Assembly: GCF_003097315.1 (NCBI RefSeq)
Contig: NZ_QDDL01000002.1
Span: 434,001 to 498,000 of the forward strand
Reading direction: 5' to 3'
Length of the DNA: 64,000 nt
Source: Pelagibaculum spongiae
GTDB lineage: Bacteria; Pseudomonadota; Gammaproteobacteria; Enterobacterales; Pelagibaculaceae
Shown here: positions 46,555 through 53,976 of the stretch, piece by piece
Layout of the letters: the number at the start of each line of letters is the position of its first letter
How positions within the stretch are numbered: the stretch's first letter is position 1
Translations under genes and position numbers: made by a program
The notes under the pieces: generated by a model
Told to the model about the DNA's origin: nothing
Databases searched by the model: none
What the model saw: the letters and a program-made list of their open reading frames with translations, nothing else

Positions 46555-46974
46555 TTAGGTTTTTGGTGATCGAGACAGCCGATAAGACAGCGCTTGAATA
46601 TTCGCCATCAACTGACCATTTTGATCCTTCACTTCAGTTATATAGGTGTTAATTCTATTGTGATCGCTGATCCGTCGGCATTCAGCAACCAGCTTGCCTG
46701 CTGAGGTATTGGCCAAATAGTTGATTGAGACTTGCAAGCCAACTCCATTACTTGCCGTCGAATTACACGCATGAGCTAACGCAAAGTCAGCTAAAGCAAA
46801 GATCGCTCCACCATGAACTGCTCCAAAGTGATTTTTGTGATGCGGCGCAACCTGCATTGATACTCGCGCATACTCACAAGCAACTGACTCCAGCTCAAAC
46901 TGATTATGTATCGCAAAAGGATCATCACCGTAAAATGGATTTTCTGCTACCGATGGCACCGTATTATTTTTCAT
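46555..46974 (-). CDS. PaaI/YdiI-type hotdog thioesterase
   Basis: 139 aa from the ATG at 46972-46974 (GGTGA upstream). Hotdog signature HHKNHFGAVHGGAIFALADFALAHA with the catalytic Asp/Gly region and VSINYLANTSAGKLVAECR. Clears acyl-CoA substrates such as phenylacetyl-CoA or other aromatic acyl-CoAs. The acyl group cannot be specified. Lies downstream of the ATPase gene start, in the same orientation as ackA. Confidence 0.87.
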   Translation of the reverse strand: MKNNTVPSVAENPFYGDDPFAIHNQFELESVACEYARVSMQVAPHHKNHFGAVHGGAIFALADFALAHACNSTASNGVGLQVSINYLANTSAGKLVAECRRISDHNRINTYITEVKDQNGQLMANIQALSYRLSRSPKT

Positions 46975-47022
46975 AGAAATCACCAACGTTGTAATTTTTT
47001 ACATGATAACCAGCGGGATAAT

Positions 47023-48180
47023 TTAAGTCACTTGCTGAACCATCGATAACGCTTCATTGCATTTAATAACTTTCAACTGAACCTTACTGTTTGTTGCCGC
47101 AATATCGTATTGGCCAGTTTTATTTGAGTCCTGATCTACCACCACACCAAACCATTTAAGCTTGTTGCAAATTTTATCTCGAATCTGAGGAATATTTTCA
47201 CCAATGCCGCCGGTAAATACCAAAGTATCTAAGCCATTTAAAGCCGGTAGAAGCGCTGCAATCTCTCGAACAACCTGAAATATAAAATGATCAATCGCCA
47301 ATCGGCAGCGTTCATTATCTACTTCAAATAAACTGTTAATATCAGCACCAATACCTGACAGAGCAGACCAGCCGGAGTCTTTAAATAACATTTTTTCTAA
47401 TTGATTCGCGCTATAGCCATCAGTTAGTAGTTTAAGAATAATACCTGCATCTAAACGCCCCGCCCTAGTCGACATTACCGGCCCTTCAAGGGCGGAAAAG
47501 CCCATACTGAAATCCTGACTCTGCCCTTGATGAATCGCACACACACTCACACCACTGCCTAAATGGGCAATAATAACTCGCTGGTTAAATTGTTCCGGCT
47601 GCTTATCACAGAGCTGTTTATACACATGTTGATATGACAATCCATGGAAACCATAACGGCGAATGCCTTGTGCACGAATCGATTCAGGTAAGGCATAGAT
47701 TGTTTTGTAGCTAGGCATATTCTGGTGAAACGCAGTATCAAAGCAGGCATATTGGTCGATATCTTTAGGCAGAATCCCTTGAAATAACCGAATCACTTCA
47801 AGCGCTGGCGGCTGGTGCAAAGGCGCTAAAACAGATAACTCGGTTAAATCTGAAAAAACTTGGTTATCAATTTTCACTGCCTGAAAATACTTTTCACCAC
47901 CGTGAACAATTCGATGCACCAATCGATCGGGTAATAAATCAGCTTGTGTTAATTGCTGCCACACCAAAGTAAGCAGTTGCTTAAGCGGTGTGCTTTCTGG
48001 AAATGTTGTCACTTGTGGTTGTAGTAGGCATTCAGAATTTACTTCAGTTTTCAGTTGAATCGATGAATTATTTAAACCGTTAATGGTGATTTTCACCAAT
48101 CGTTCAGGTACTTCATCGTAAGACCGATACAAGCTAATTTTAAGGCTTGATGAGCCAACATTTAACGCAAGAATTTCCAT
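47023..48180 (-). CDS. ackA: Acetate kinase
   Basis: 385 aa. Opening LALNVGSSSLKISLY is the phosphate-binding loop, RIVHGGEKY the conserved His region, and DTAFHQNMP and RRYGFHGLSYQHV the classic second signature; FTGGIGENIPQIRDKI closes it. Converts acetyl phosphate and ADP to acetate and ATP. It is immediately downstream of pta, forming the acetate overflow or fermentation pair that fits the anaerobic themes (ANR, HemN). Confidence 0.96.
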   Translation of the reverse strand: MEILALNVGSSSLKISLYRSYDEVPERLVKITINGLNNSSIQLKTEVNSECLLQPQVTTFPESTPLKQLLTLVWQQLTQADLLPDRLVHRIVHGGEKYFQAVKIDNQVFSDLTELSVLAPLHQPPALEVIRLFQGILPKDIDQYACFDTAFHQNMPSYKTIYALPESIRAQGIRRYGFHGLSYQHVYKQLCDKQPEQFNQRVIIAHLGSGVSVCAIHQGQSQDFSMGFSALEGPVMSTRAGRLDAGIILKLLTDGYSANQLEKMLFKDSGWSALSGIGADINSLFEVDNERCRLAIDHFIFQVVREIAALLPALNGLDTLVFTGGIGENIPQIRDKICNKLKWFGVVVDQDSNKTGQYDIAATNSKVQLKVIKCNEALSMVQQVT

Positions 48181-48232
48181 AGTGTTTCTATTTATTTTTA
48201 TGATGATTATTGTTTATGAAAAATTCATATAT

Positions 48233-49168
48233 TTAGAACTGATCTTGTTTATAACGGCTAACTAAGCTTGCTACTGCACAAGAATAAATTCTGGTTTGCA
48301 GGCTATCAGAACGACTGGTTAAAATAATCGGCACCCGAGCACCCATCACCAAACCGGCAGACTGAGCACCACCCAAATAACACAACTGCTTGGCTAGAAT
48401 ATTACCGGCCTCTAGATCTGGGACTAACAAAATATCCGGCTCACCAGCAACGGGGGACTGAATGCCTTTAATTTGTGCTGCCTTGGCAGAAATTGCATTA
48501 TCAAATGCCAGTGGGCCGTCGACAATAGCACCAGTAATTTGCCCGCGATCTGACATTTTACAAAGTGCTGCTGCATCAATTGTTGCAGGCATACTGGGTT
48601 TTACTTTTTCAACAGCAGCCAGAATGGCAACTTTAGGTTGCAACAGGCCAATGCCCGCTGCTAGATCAATCGCATTTTGTAAAATATCTCGCTTAACTGC
48701 TAAATCTGGCAAAATATTAATCGCAGCATCGGTGACCAGTAATAGCTTGTGGTAATGCTCAGCCTGCAACACAAAAACATGGCTAACACGGCGATCGGTA
48801 CGAATCCCTAGCTGTTTGTGAACCACCGCCCCCATTAACTCAGCCGTCGCCAAGCTGCCTTTCATTAATGCTTGGACCTTTTGCTCTCGTGCTAAAGCAA
48901 CAGCAATTTCCGCTGAAGCATGGCTGTGCTCGCAGTCAATAATTTCAAACCCACTAATGTCCAGATCAAACGATTCTGCAATCTGCAGCATTCGATCTTT
49001 AGGACCGACCATAATCGGCTCTATCAGACCAGCCTTAGCAGCTTCGACCGCAGCTTCTAGCGAATATTTCTTCATTGGATGTACTACCGCAACCTTCAGC
49101 GGCGGATTACTTGCTGCTTTTTTTAACAGCACATCCAAAGTAGATGAGACTGGCTCTGAAATTTCCAT
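48233..49168 (-). CDS. Phosphate acetyltransferase/butyryltransferase
   Basis: 311 aa, the short single-domain type with DALMKGSLATAELM-like KG region (ALMKGSLATAELMGAVV), RRVSHVFVLQ and VTDAAINILPDL. The family forms acyl phosphate from acyl-CoA; the pairing with ackA indicates acetyl-CoA. It is shorter than the long Pta of E. coli. First gene of the pta-ackA pair, ending 52 bp before ackA. Confidence 0.87.
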   Translation of the reverse strand: MEISEPVSSTLDVLLKKAASNPPLKVAVVHPMKKYSLEAAVEAAKAGLIEPIMVGPKDRMLQIAESFDLDISGFEIIDCEHSHASAEIAVALAREQKVQALMKGSLATAELMGAVVHKQLGIRTDRRVSHVFVLQAEHYHKLLLVTDAAINILPDLAVKRDILQNAIDLAAGIGLLQPKVAILAAVEKVKPSMPATIDAAALCKMSDRGQITGAIVDGPLAFDNAISAKAAQIKGIQSPVAGEPDILLVPDLEAGNILAKQLCYLGGAQSAGLVMGARVPIILTSRSDSLQTRIYSCAVASLVSRYKQDQF

Positions 49169-49370
49169 ATTTCGCCTTTATTATTGTTTTTACGAAAAGA
49201 ATGAACATCATTTGCCGATTTTGTCGTGAAATGAACAAAAAAGAAAGTTTCATAACAAAATGTCATATAACTTTCTTTTAGCAACACCACAGTAACCATC
49301 ACAGTTAAGAGTGTCCAAACTTGTTGCGGCAACATCGATGCTTGTTTACGAAATACATTTGGAAATAACA

Positions 49371-49405
49371 AAAAAAACCCGCGATCATTTCTGATCGCGG
49401 GTTTT
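49371..49405. terminator. Terminator after fnr
   Basis: Inverted repeat AAACCCGCGATCA and TGATCGCGGGTTT with a 4-nt loop, T-runs on both strands. It is 60 bp beyond the fnr stop codon. Confidence 0.92.
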
Positions 49406-49464
49406 AATTTTTCAACAATTTCAGCAGGCCATCAAACAGATTAGTGTTTGATATTTAGCGTAAA

Positions 49465-50202
49465 CTAGCCTTCTTGAATCGTCGCAATCTGGCACAGCTT
49501 CTGGTAATCGTTGATGCGTACTTCTTTGCTCTCAACCGCCAGAATACCTTGCTTTTGGAAACGGGTCAGAACACGACTTACCGTTTCAACTGCCAGACCT
49601 AAATAGTTGCCAATCTCAACACGTGTCATAGGTAAACGAAAAGCAGTAGTCGATAAACGACGACGCCCGTTACGCGTTGAAATACTTAACAATAATGAAG
49701 CGATACGTTCTTCAGCATTCTTCTTGGCTAACAGCATAATTAACTGCTGCTCTTCACGAATTTCCTTGCTCATCATCTGGAAGAAGTGACGCTGTAGACC
49801 AGGTAGTACTTTGGTTAGCTCTTCTAAACGGTTAAACGGAACTTCACAAACTGTTGTTGATTCAAGTGCCTTAGCAGAATTCACGTGATGGTTGGTATTG
49901 ATGCCATCCATACCCATGATTTCACCCGGCAAATAGAAGCCGTTAATTTGTTCTTCACCAGACGGTGTAATTGAGTAGGTCTTGATAGCGCCGGTTCTAA
50001 CAGCATAAATTGCTTTGAACTCGTCACCACTACGGAACAAGTGCTGACCTTTCTCAACGCGTTGTCCCTGTTTGATAATTTCGTCCAGCCGATCAAGGTC
50101 CTCTGCCTGGACAGCCAAAGGCAAACACAGGCTGCTTAAGCTGCAGTCACTGCAAGAAGCTTTAATCGTGCGGCAGGATCCTGCCTTATGAACTTCGGTC
50201 AT
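49465..50202 (-). CDS. fnr: Oxygen-sensing regulator FNR/ANR
   Basis: 245 aa. N-terminal cysteines SCSDCSLSSLCLP are the 4Fe-4S ligands, with a further Cys in TTVCEVPF completing the four. A cyclic-nucleotide-like sensor domain and a dimer helix (EEQQLIMLLAKKNAEERIASLL) precede the helix-turn-helix (MTRVEIGNYLGLAVETVSRVLTRFQ), whose ETVSR recognises TTGAT half-sites. It activates respiration and fermentation genes when oxygen is low. Near-identical half-sites lie upstream of hemN and in the gap before this gene, consistent with a local regulon and possible autoregulation. Confidence 0.97.
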   Translation of the reverse strand: MTEVHKAGSCRTIKASCSDCSLSSLCLPLAVQAEDLDRLDEIIKQGQRVEKGQHLFRSGDEFKAIYAVRTGAIKTYSITPSGEEQINGFYLPGEIMGMDGINTNHHVNSAKALESTTVCEVPFNRLEELTKVLPGLQRHFFQMMSKEIREEQQLIMLLAKKNAEERIASLLLSISTRNGRRRLSTTAFRLPMTRVEIGNYLGLAVETVSRVLTRFQKQGILAVESKEVRINDYQKLCQIATIQEG

Positions 50203-50729
50203 TGCTAGCGCTCTCGTAATTCCAGGCGAATCCCCGATCCTAATAGCTTGTTTTTATTAATCAAATGAAACATTTGTTATTACACTGCTATCAGTGGTCT
50301 GCGGGTGAATCGCAGTCGCCGTTTCGAAAAACGGCTCGTTATGCATAAGTCCCTGATAATTAGATAGACAGCCGCCGCCAGAGTGACTTAAACAAGTATC
50401 AAAGCGGCCTGCCAATTACTGCGACCTCTCAACAACAATATTGGCTGGCTGAAAAACTGAATCGCAAAATCCTTTGCTATTCCAATGTAGTTTGTAGGAT
50501 TGTAAACCACTGCCGTTCGTAACCGAACATGCAAAGGTATATTTTGACCGTGATCAAATTACTCGACATGATATAGATCATATTCTGGAGTATTGGCCGG
50601 AAGATTGTCAGCTAATGCTCAAAACAGTTAATCATTTCCGGCAGACGGCAATCAAAATAGAACAAAGGGCAAGCTTTAACCTCTCAATGTTTTGAGTGGT
50701 TAAAACTTGCCCTTATCGGTCGCTTTTTT
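50203..50729. other. Long intergenic region between fnr and hemN
   Basis: 527 bp without a protein gene. It includes a small hairpin (GCCGTTT...AAACGGC near 50316), two ANR-like boxes (50544-50581) and a long hairpin (50664-50714) followed by a T-run on the plus strand. The spacing leaves room for a short non-coding RNA on the plus strand, or a long 5' leader for fnr. Confidence 0.6.
50544..50581. promoter_or_regulatory. Two FNR/ANR-type boxes
   Basis: Box 1 TTGACCGTGATCAA (50544-50557) matches TTGAT-N4-ATCAA at 9 of 10 positions. Box 2 ATGATATAGATCAT (50568-50581) keeps TGAT-N4-ATCA. Centres are 24 bp apart. Being palindromic, they could serve fnr on the minus strand (about 340 bp away) or an RNA on the plus strand. 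Confidence 0.6.
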
Positions 50730-50731
50730 TT
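50664..50731. terminator. Long hairpin after hemN; possible terminator of a plus-strand RNA
   Basis: Long arms AAGGGCAAG..TTTAACC.CTCA and the reverse complement, with small bulges. On the minus strand it follows the hemN stop. On the plus strand, an eight-T run follows about nine bases later (50723-50731), inside the last hemN codons. It probably ends hemN and possibly also a plus-strand transcript. Confidence 0.75.
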
Positions 50732-52133
50732 AGATGATTTTTGAGTAAATAGTATCCTTAGTTGGGACCTGCTCACTCAAACGATTCATATTATATGAAT
50801 CAAATGCCATGCAAATAGTTCGGATCAACAACCGGCCTTTATCGGTGACTTGAATCCGCTCTGAACGAATTTCCAGCAAACCATCTTGCTCCATACCACG
50901 CAGCAGTGCCAAAGACTCTGAAAAATGCTCAGCAAAGACGATGCCATACTTGCGCTCAACCTTGCCAATATCCAGCGAAAAATGACAAATCAGCTCGGTG
51001 ATCACATGGCGACGCAATCGATCTTCATCAGTCAGTGCATAACCACGCTCAATCGCCAACTCACCTTTTGCAAGGTGCTCTTGGTAGGTTTCAATATTCT
51101 TACTGTTCTGGAAGTAAGTGTTATCAACCTTACTGATTGATGAACAACCCATCGCAATCATGTCAGTACCACCACAGGTTGAATAACCCTGGAAGTTGCG
51201 CTGCAGCTCACCGTTATTCTGTGCCTGACAAAGCGGATCTTCTGGACGAGCAAAATGGTCCATACCGATATATTGATAACCGGCATTGTTCAGTTGTTCG
51301 ATTGATTGCTGCAAAATTTCTAGGCGAACTTCTGCCGATGGTAATTGCGATTCATCAATCTGTTTTTGCACCTTAAATAACTGAGGCAGATGCGCGTAAT
51401 TGAACAAGGAAATTCGATCTGGGTTGAGATCAATGGTTTTTTCTATGGTAATCCGGTTGGTTTCTAAGGTTTGCAATGGCAAACCATAGATCAGGTCCAT
51501 GCTCAAACCATGGAATTGGTTATCGCGAATCGCTTTAACTACGCCACGAACCATTTCTTCACTTTGAACCCGGTTGACCGCTTTTTGCACCGCCGGATCA
51601 AAGTCCTGAACTCCTAGGCTGATTCGGTTAAAACCAAGCCCACGCAATAGCGCAATGGAACCCGGACTGGATTCACGAGGATCCAATTCAATCGAATACT
51701 CACCGGTATCATCATTACGCAGATTGAAATGCTTACCTGTTTTATGCATTAACAAAGTCATTTCACTGGAATCGAGGAAGGTTGGCGTACCACCACCCCA
51801 GTGCAGCTGGATCACTTCACGGCTGTTATCATACAACTGACCTTGCATTTCGATCTCGCGCATCAGCTGCTGCAAATATGGCTCTGCACGGCGACGATTA
51901 GCGGTGATCACCTTATTGCAAGCACAGTAGTAACAAACCGTATTACAAAACGGGATATGGAAATACAGTGAAAGCGGGCGCGCACTAGCATTACTGCGAC
52001 TAACAGCGGCCAGCATATCTTCCTGGCTAAAGTCTTCTCTAAACTGGATTGCAGTTGGATATGAAGTGTAACGCGGACCGTTGATGGTGTAGCGCTGAAT
52101 CAGCTCACCATCCCATTGTATTTTGCAGCTCAT
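50730..52133 (-). CDS. hemN: Oxygen-independent coproporphyrinogen III oxidase
   Basis: 467 aa. Radical-SAM cluster CNTVCYYCACNKV, LHWGGGTPTF, and the C-terminal HemN domain with FSGYSTCGG-type segment (GYSTCGGTDMIAMG). Converts coproporphyrinogen to protoporphyrinogen without oxygen, needed for haem under low oxygen and thus for the cytochromes here. A perfect FNR box lies 120 bp upstream (52253-52266). In Pseudomonas hemN also adjoins anr. Confidence 0.97.
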   Translation of the reverse strand: MSCKIQWDGELIQRYTINGPRYTSYPTAIQFREDFSQEDMLAAVSRSNASARPLSLYFHIPFCNTVCYYCACNKVITANRRRAEPYLQQLMREIEMQGQLYDNSREVIQLHWGGGTPTFLDSSEMTLLMHKTGKHFNLRNDDTGEYSIELDPRESSPGSIALLRGLGFNRISLGVQDFDPAVQKAVNRVQSEEMVRGVVKAIRDNQFHGLSMDLIYGLPLQTLETNRITIEKTIDLNPDRISLFNYAHLPQLFKVQKQIDESQLPSAEVRLEILQQSIEQLNNAGYQYIGMDHFARPEDPLCQAQNNGELQRNFQGYSTCGGTDMIAMGCSSISKVDNTYFQNSKNIETYQEHLAKGELAIERGYALTDEDRLRRHVITELICHFSLDIGKVERKYGIVFAEHFSESLALLRGMEQDGLLEIRSERIQVTDKGRLLIRTICMAFDSYNMNRLSEQVPTKDTIYSKII

Positions 52134-52171
52134 GACTGGCTTGACTCCTCGTAAGCGTCCCTATTCGGATC

Positions 52172-52660
52172 GTGAGACATCTAAGGCTCGTTCCTGAAGC
52201 CTTCTATTTTGGCCGACAAATCTCATGGTTATATCACTTTGTTTACTTGACCTTGATGCAAATCAATCACTTGATTAAATTACAAATCAATCAACAACAA
52301 GCTTACCTAGCTTCTTCCATTGAAAAATTAATATTTTATGCTGCAAATCAGGATGTTAAACATCATCATTCTTGGGTTTAGCCACCAACCGTTAAATATC
52401 ATAATTTTCATTAATGATATTCAATCATTAAAACAAAAGCTTATAACCAGAAAGAATCTTCACCTTTGGCTAGCGACTCATCACCGAATCACCAACAGAC
52501 AATTAACTCAACTGATTAAAGCTGCATACTGCTTACAACCTGATCATCTGAAATACTGGTCTGCTCAAAGCAAGATTTTTGCAGAGTTTCACCTGATTCA
52601 ATGATTCCTTTTTTATATTAATTTACCAAGCGCCAATCTTTTGTGGAATATGAAAAAGGT
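52172..52660. other. AT-rich intergenic stretch upstream of hemN
   Basis: Contains the hemN leader and FNR box. Two overlapping plus-strand frames (69 and 88 codons) lack ribosome-binding sites and family resemblance, so I regard them as chance. Confidence 0.4.
52253..52266 (-). promoter_or_regulatory. FNR/ANR box of hemN
   Basis: TTGATGCAAATCAA matches TTGAT-N4-ATCAA perfectly. On the minus strand a -10-like TATAAC (52228-52233) lies so that the box centre is near -39 to -41, the class II activator position. Strong case for ANR control of hemN. Confidence 0.9.
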
Positions 52661-52672
52661 TGTGAAAGTTAG

Positions 52673-52701
52673 TTGACAGCTCACCGGAAATATCAGATAA
52701 C
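52673..52701 (+). promoter_or_regulatory. Sigma70 promoter of the DAHP synthase leader
   Basis: TTGACA (52673-52678), 17 bp, then GATAAC (52696-52701). Transcription would start near 52708, about 26 nt before the leader peptide ATG. Confidence 0.7.
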
Positions 52702-52733
52702 TTCGCCAGATTTATTCAGGAATGTTGTATTAC

Positions 52734-52814
52734 ATGAACTTGTCCCACCAATATTTTTACTTTTTTGGTTGGTTTTGCTCCCATAGCGGGCGCGAAGGGA
52801 TGGTTTGTGGTTAA
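52734..52814 (+). CDS. Aromatic-rich leader peptide (26 aa)
   Basis: A 26-codon frame: MNLSHQ, then YFYFFGWF (two Tyr, four Phe, one Trp in eight codons), then a Ser/Gly/Arg stretch ending MVCG and TAA. It begins 11 nt after AGGAA. The frame lies between a sigma70 promoter and a strong terminator just before DAHP synthase, the first enzyme of aromatic amino acid synthesis. This is the layout of phe/trp attenuators: ribosome stalling at aromatic codons when charged tRNA is scarce prevents termination. Confidence 0.8.
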   Translation: MNLSHQYFYFFGWFCSHSGREGMVCG

Positions 52815-52868
52815 CATAAACTGAATTGAACAATTCCCGAAGCCCGCTCACTGAGCGGGCTTTTTTTT
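52779..52868 (+). promoter_or_regulatory. Transcription attenuator before DAHP synthase
   Basis: A terminator stem of 9 bp (AGCCCGCTC, loop ACT, GAGCGGGCT; 52841-52861) with eight T. Its 5' arm can instead pair with AGCGGGC at 52785-52791, which lies just after the aromatic codons of the leader. So two mutually exclusive structures are visible in the right order. A competing small hairpin (TCCC...GGGA, 52779-52800) may complete the switch. Folding was done by eye. Confidence 0.78.
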
Positions 52869-52883
52869 GCTTTGGAGAAAATC

Positions 52884-53897
52884 ATGATCGTTGTATTAAA
52901 GCCTGGGGCAACCAAACAAAGTGCCCAGCCGCTGCTGAATAAAATTGACGCGGCCGGGCTGAAATCGCTTTATTTGCCAGGTGTCGAGCGAATCGTCTTG
53001 GGTGCTATTGGAGATGAGCGTATCCTTGCCTCACTGAATCTAGATGCGGATCCAATGGTCGAAAGTGTTAAGCCGATTCTCAGTCCATATAAATTGGTTA
53101 GTCGAGAAGCACACCCTTCATCTTCTATCGTAAAAATTGGCAATACCGAAGTCGGTGGTGACACCTTTACTGTTATCGGTGGCCCTTGCTCAATTGAAAG
53201 TCTCAATCAATCACTTGATATTGCCCGTGTGGTTAAAGATGCCGGCAGTCATGTCTTCCGTGGTGGTGCTTTTAAGCCTAGAACCAGCCCTTATGCCTTT
53301 CAGGGTTTAGGCGAAGAAGGTTTAAAAATTCTTCGTAAAGTCTCCCAACACACTGGCTTACCTACCGTAACCGAAGTCGTTGATGCTGGAGATGTCGGAT
53401 TAATCACCGAGTACGTTGATTGTTTGCAGATTGGTGCCCGCAATATGCAGAACTATCGCCTACTCAAAGAGGTCGGCCAGGGACGAAAGCCGGTGCTACT
53501 TAAACGCGGGCTATCAGCCACATTAGAAGAAACCCTGCTAGCTGCTGAATACATCTACCACGAAGGCAACCATCAAGTGATTTTGTGTGAGCGAGGTATT
53601 CGCACTTATGAAACCGCGACCCGCAATACTCTGGATTTAAATGGCGTTGCTTGGTTGAAACAGCGTAGTCATTTACCGGTTCTAGTCGACCCGAGCCATG
53701 GCACGGGTGTTCGTGAGCTAGTGATTCCAATGAGTCGTGCGGCGGTTGCAGTGGGTGCTGATGGCATTATTGTTGAAACCCATACCAATCCGGCAGAAGC
53801 CTTATCTGATGGGCATCAAGCGCTCACTGAAGTGATGTATCAAGAGCTAATTAAAGAGATCATGCCGATTGTTCATGCGATGGGTAAAAAGCTATAA
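52884..53897 (+). CDS. aroF: 3-deoxy-7-phosphoheptulonate (DAHP) synthase, type I-beta with regulatory domain
   Basis: 337 aa from the ATG at 52884 (GGAG 6 nt upstream). An N-terminal ferredoxin-like regulatory domain ([15 protein letters not shown]) is followed by the catalytic barrel: [53 protein letters not shown] and [11 protein letters not shown]. Joins phosphoenolpyruvate and erythrose 4-phosphate at the start of the shikimate pathway. The regulatory domain in this class mediates feedback by aromatic amino acids. Expression is likely also attenuated by the upstream leader. Confidence 0.93.
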   Translation: MIVVLKPGATKQSAQPLLNKIDAAGLKSLYLPGVERIVLGAIGDERILASLNLDADPMVESVKPILSPYKLVSREAHPSSSIVKIGNTEVGGDTFTVIGGPCSIESLNQSLDIARVVKDAGSHVFRGGAFKPRTSPYAFQGLGEEGLKILRKVSQHTGLPTVTEVVDAGDVGLITEYVDCLQIGARNMQNYRLLKEVGQGRKPVLLKRGLSATLEETLLAAEYIYHEGNHQVILCERGIRTYETATRNTLDLNGVAWLKQRSHLPVLVDPSHGTGVRELVIPMSRAAVAVGADGIIVETHTNPAEALSDGHQALTEVMYQELIKEIMPIVHAMGKKL

Positions 53898-53940
53898 ACC
53901 GTTTACTCAAAAAGGATGCTTCGAGCGTGGGCTTTATCAA

Positions 53941-53974
53941 GATTCCATCTGCATCAGACGTAGCAGATGGAATC
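53941..53974. terminator. Hairpin between DAHP synthase and the GGDEF-EAL gene
   Basis: A perfect 12-bp inverted repeat GATTCCATCTGC / GCAGATGGAATC with a 10-nt loop, between convergent genes. The following sequence is only weakly T-rich (GTTTAATTA). Confidence 0.75.
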
Positions 53975-53976
53975 GT

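Noticed and set aside
52172-52604. Two overlapping plus-strand frames of 69 and 88 codons
   Set aside because: No ribosome-binding site or family resemblance; they overlap the hemN promoter region, so likely chance.
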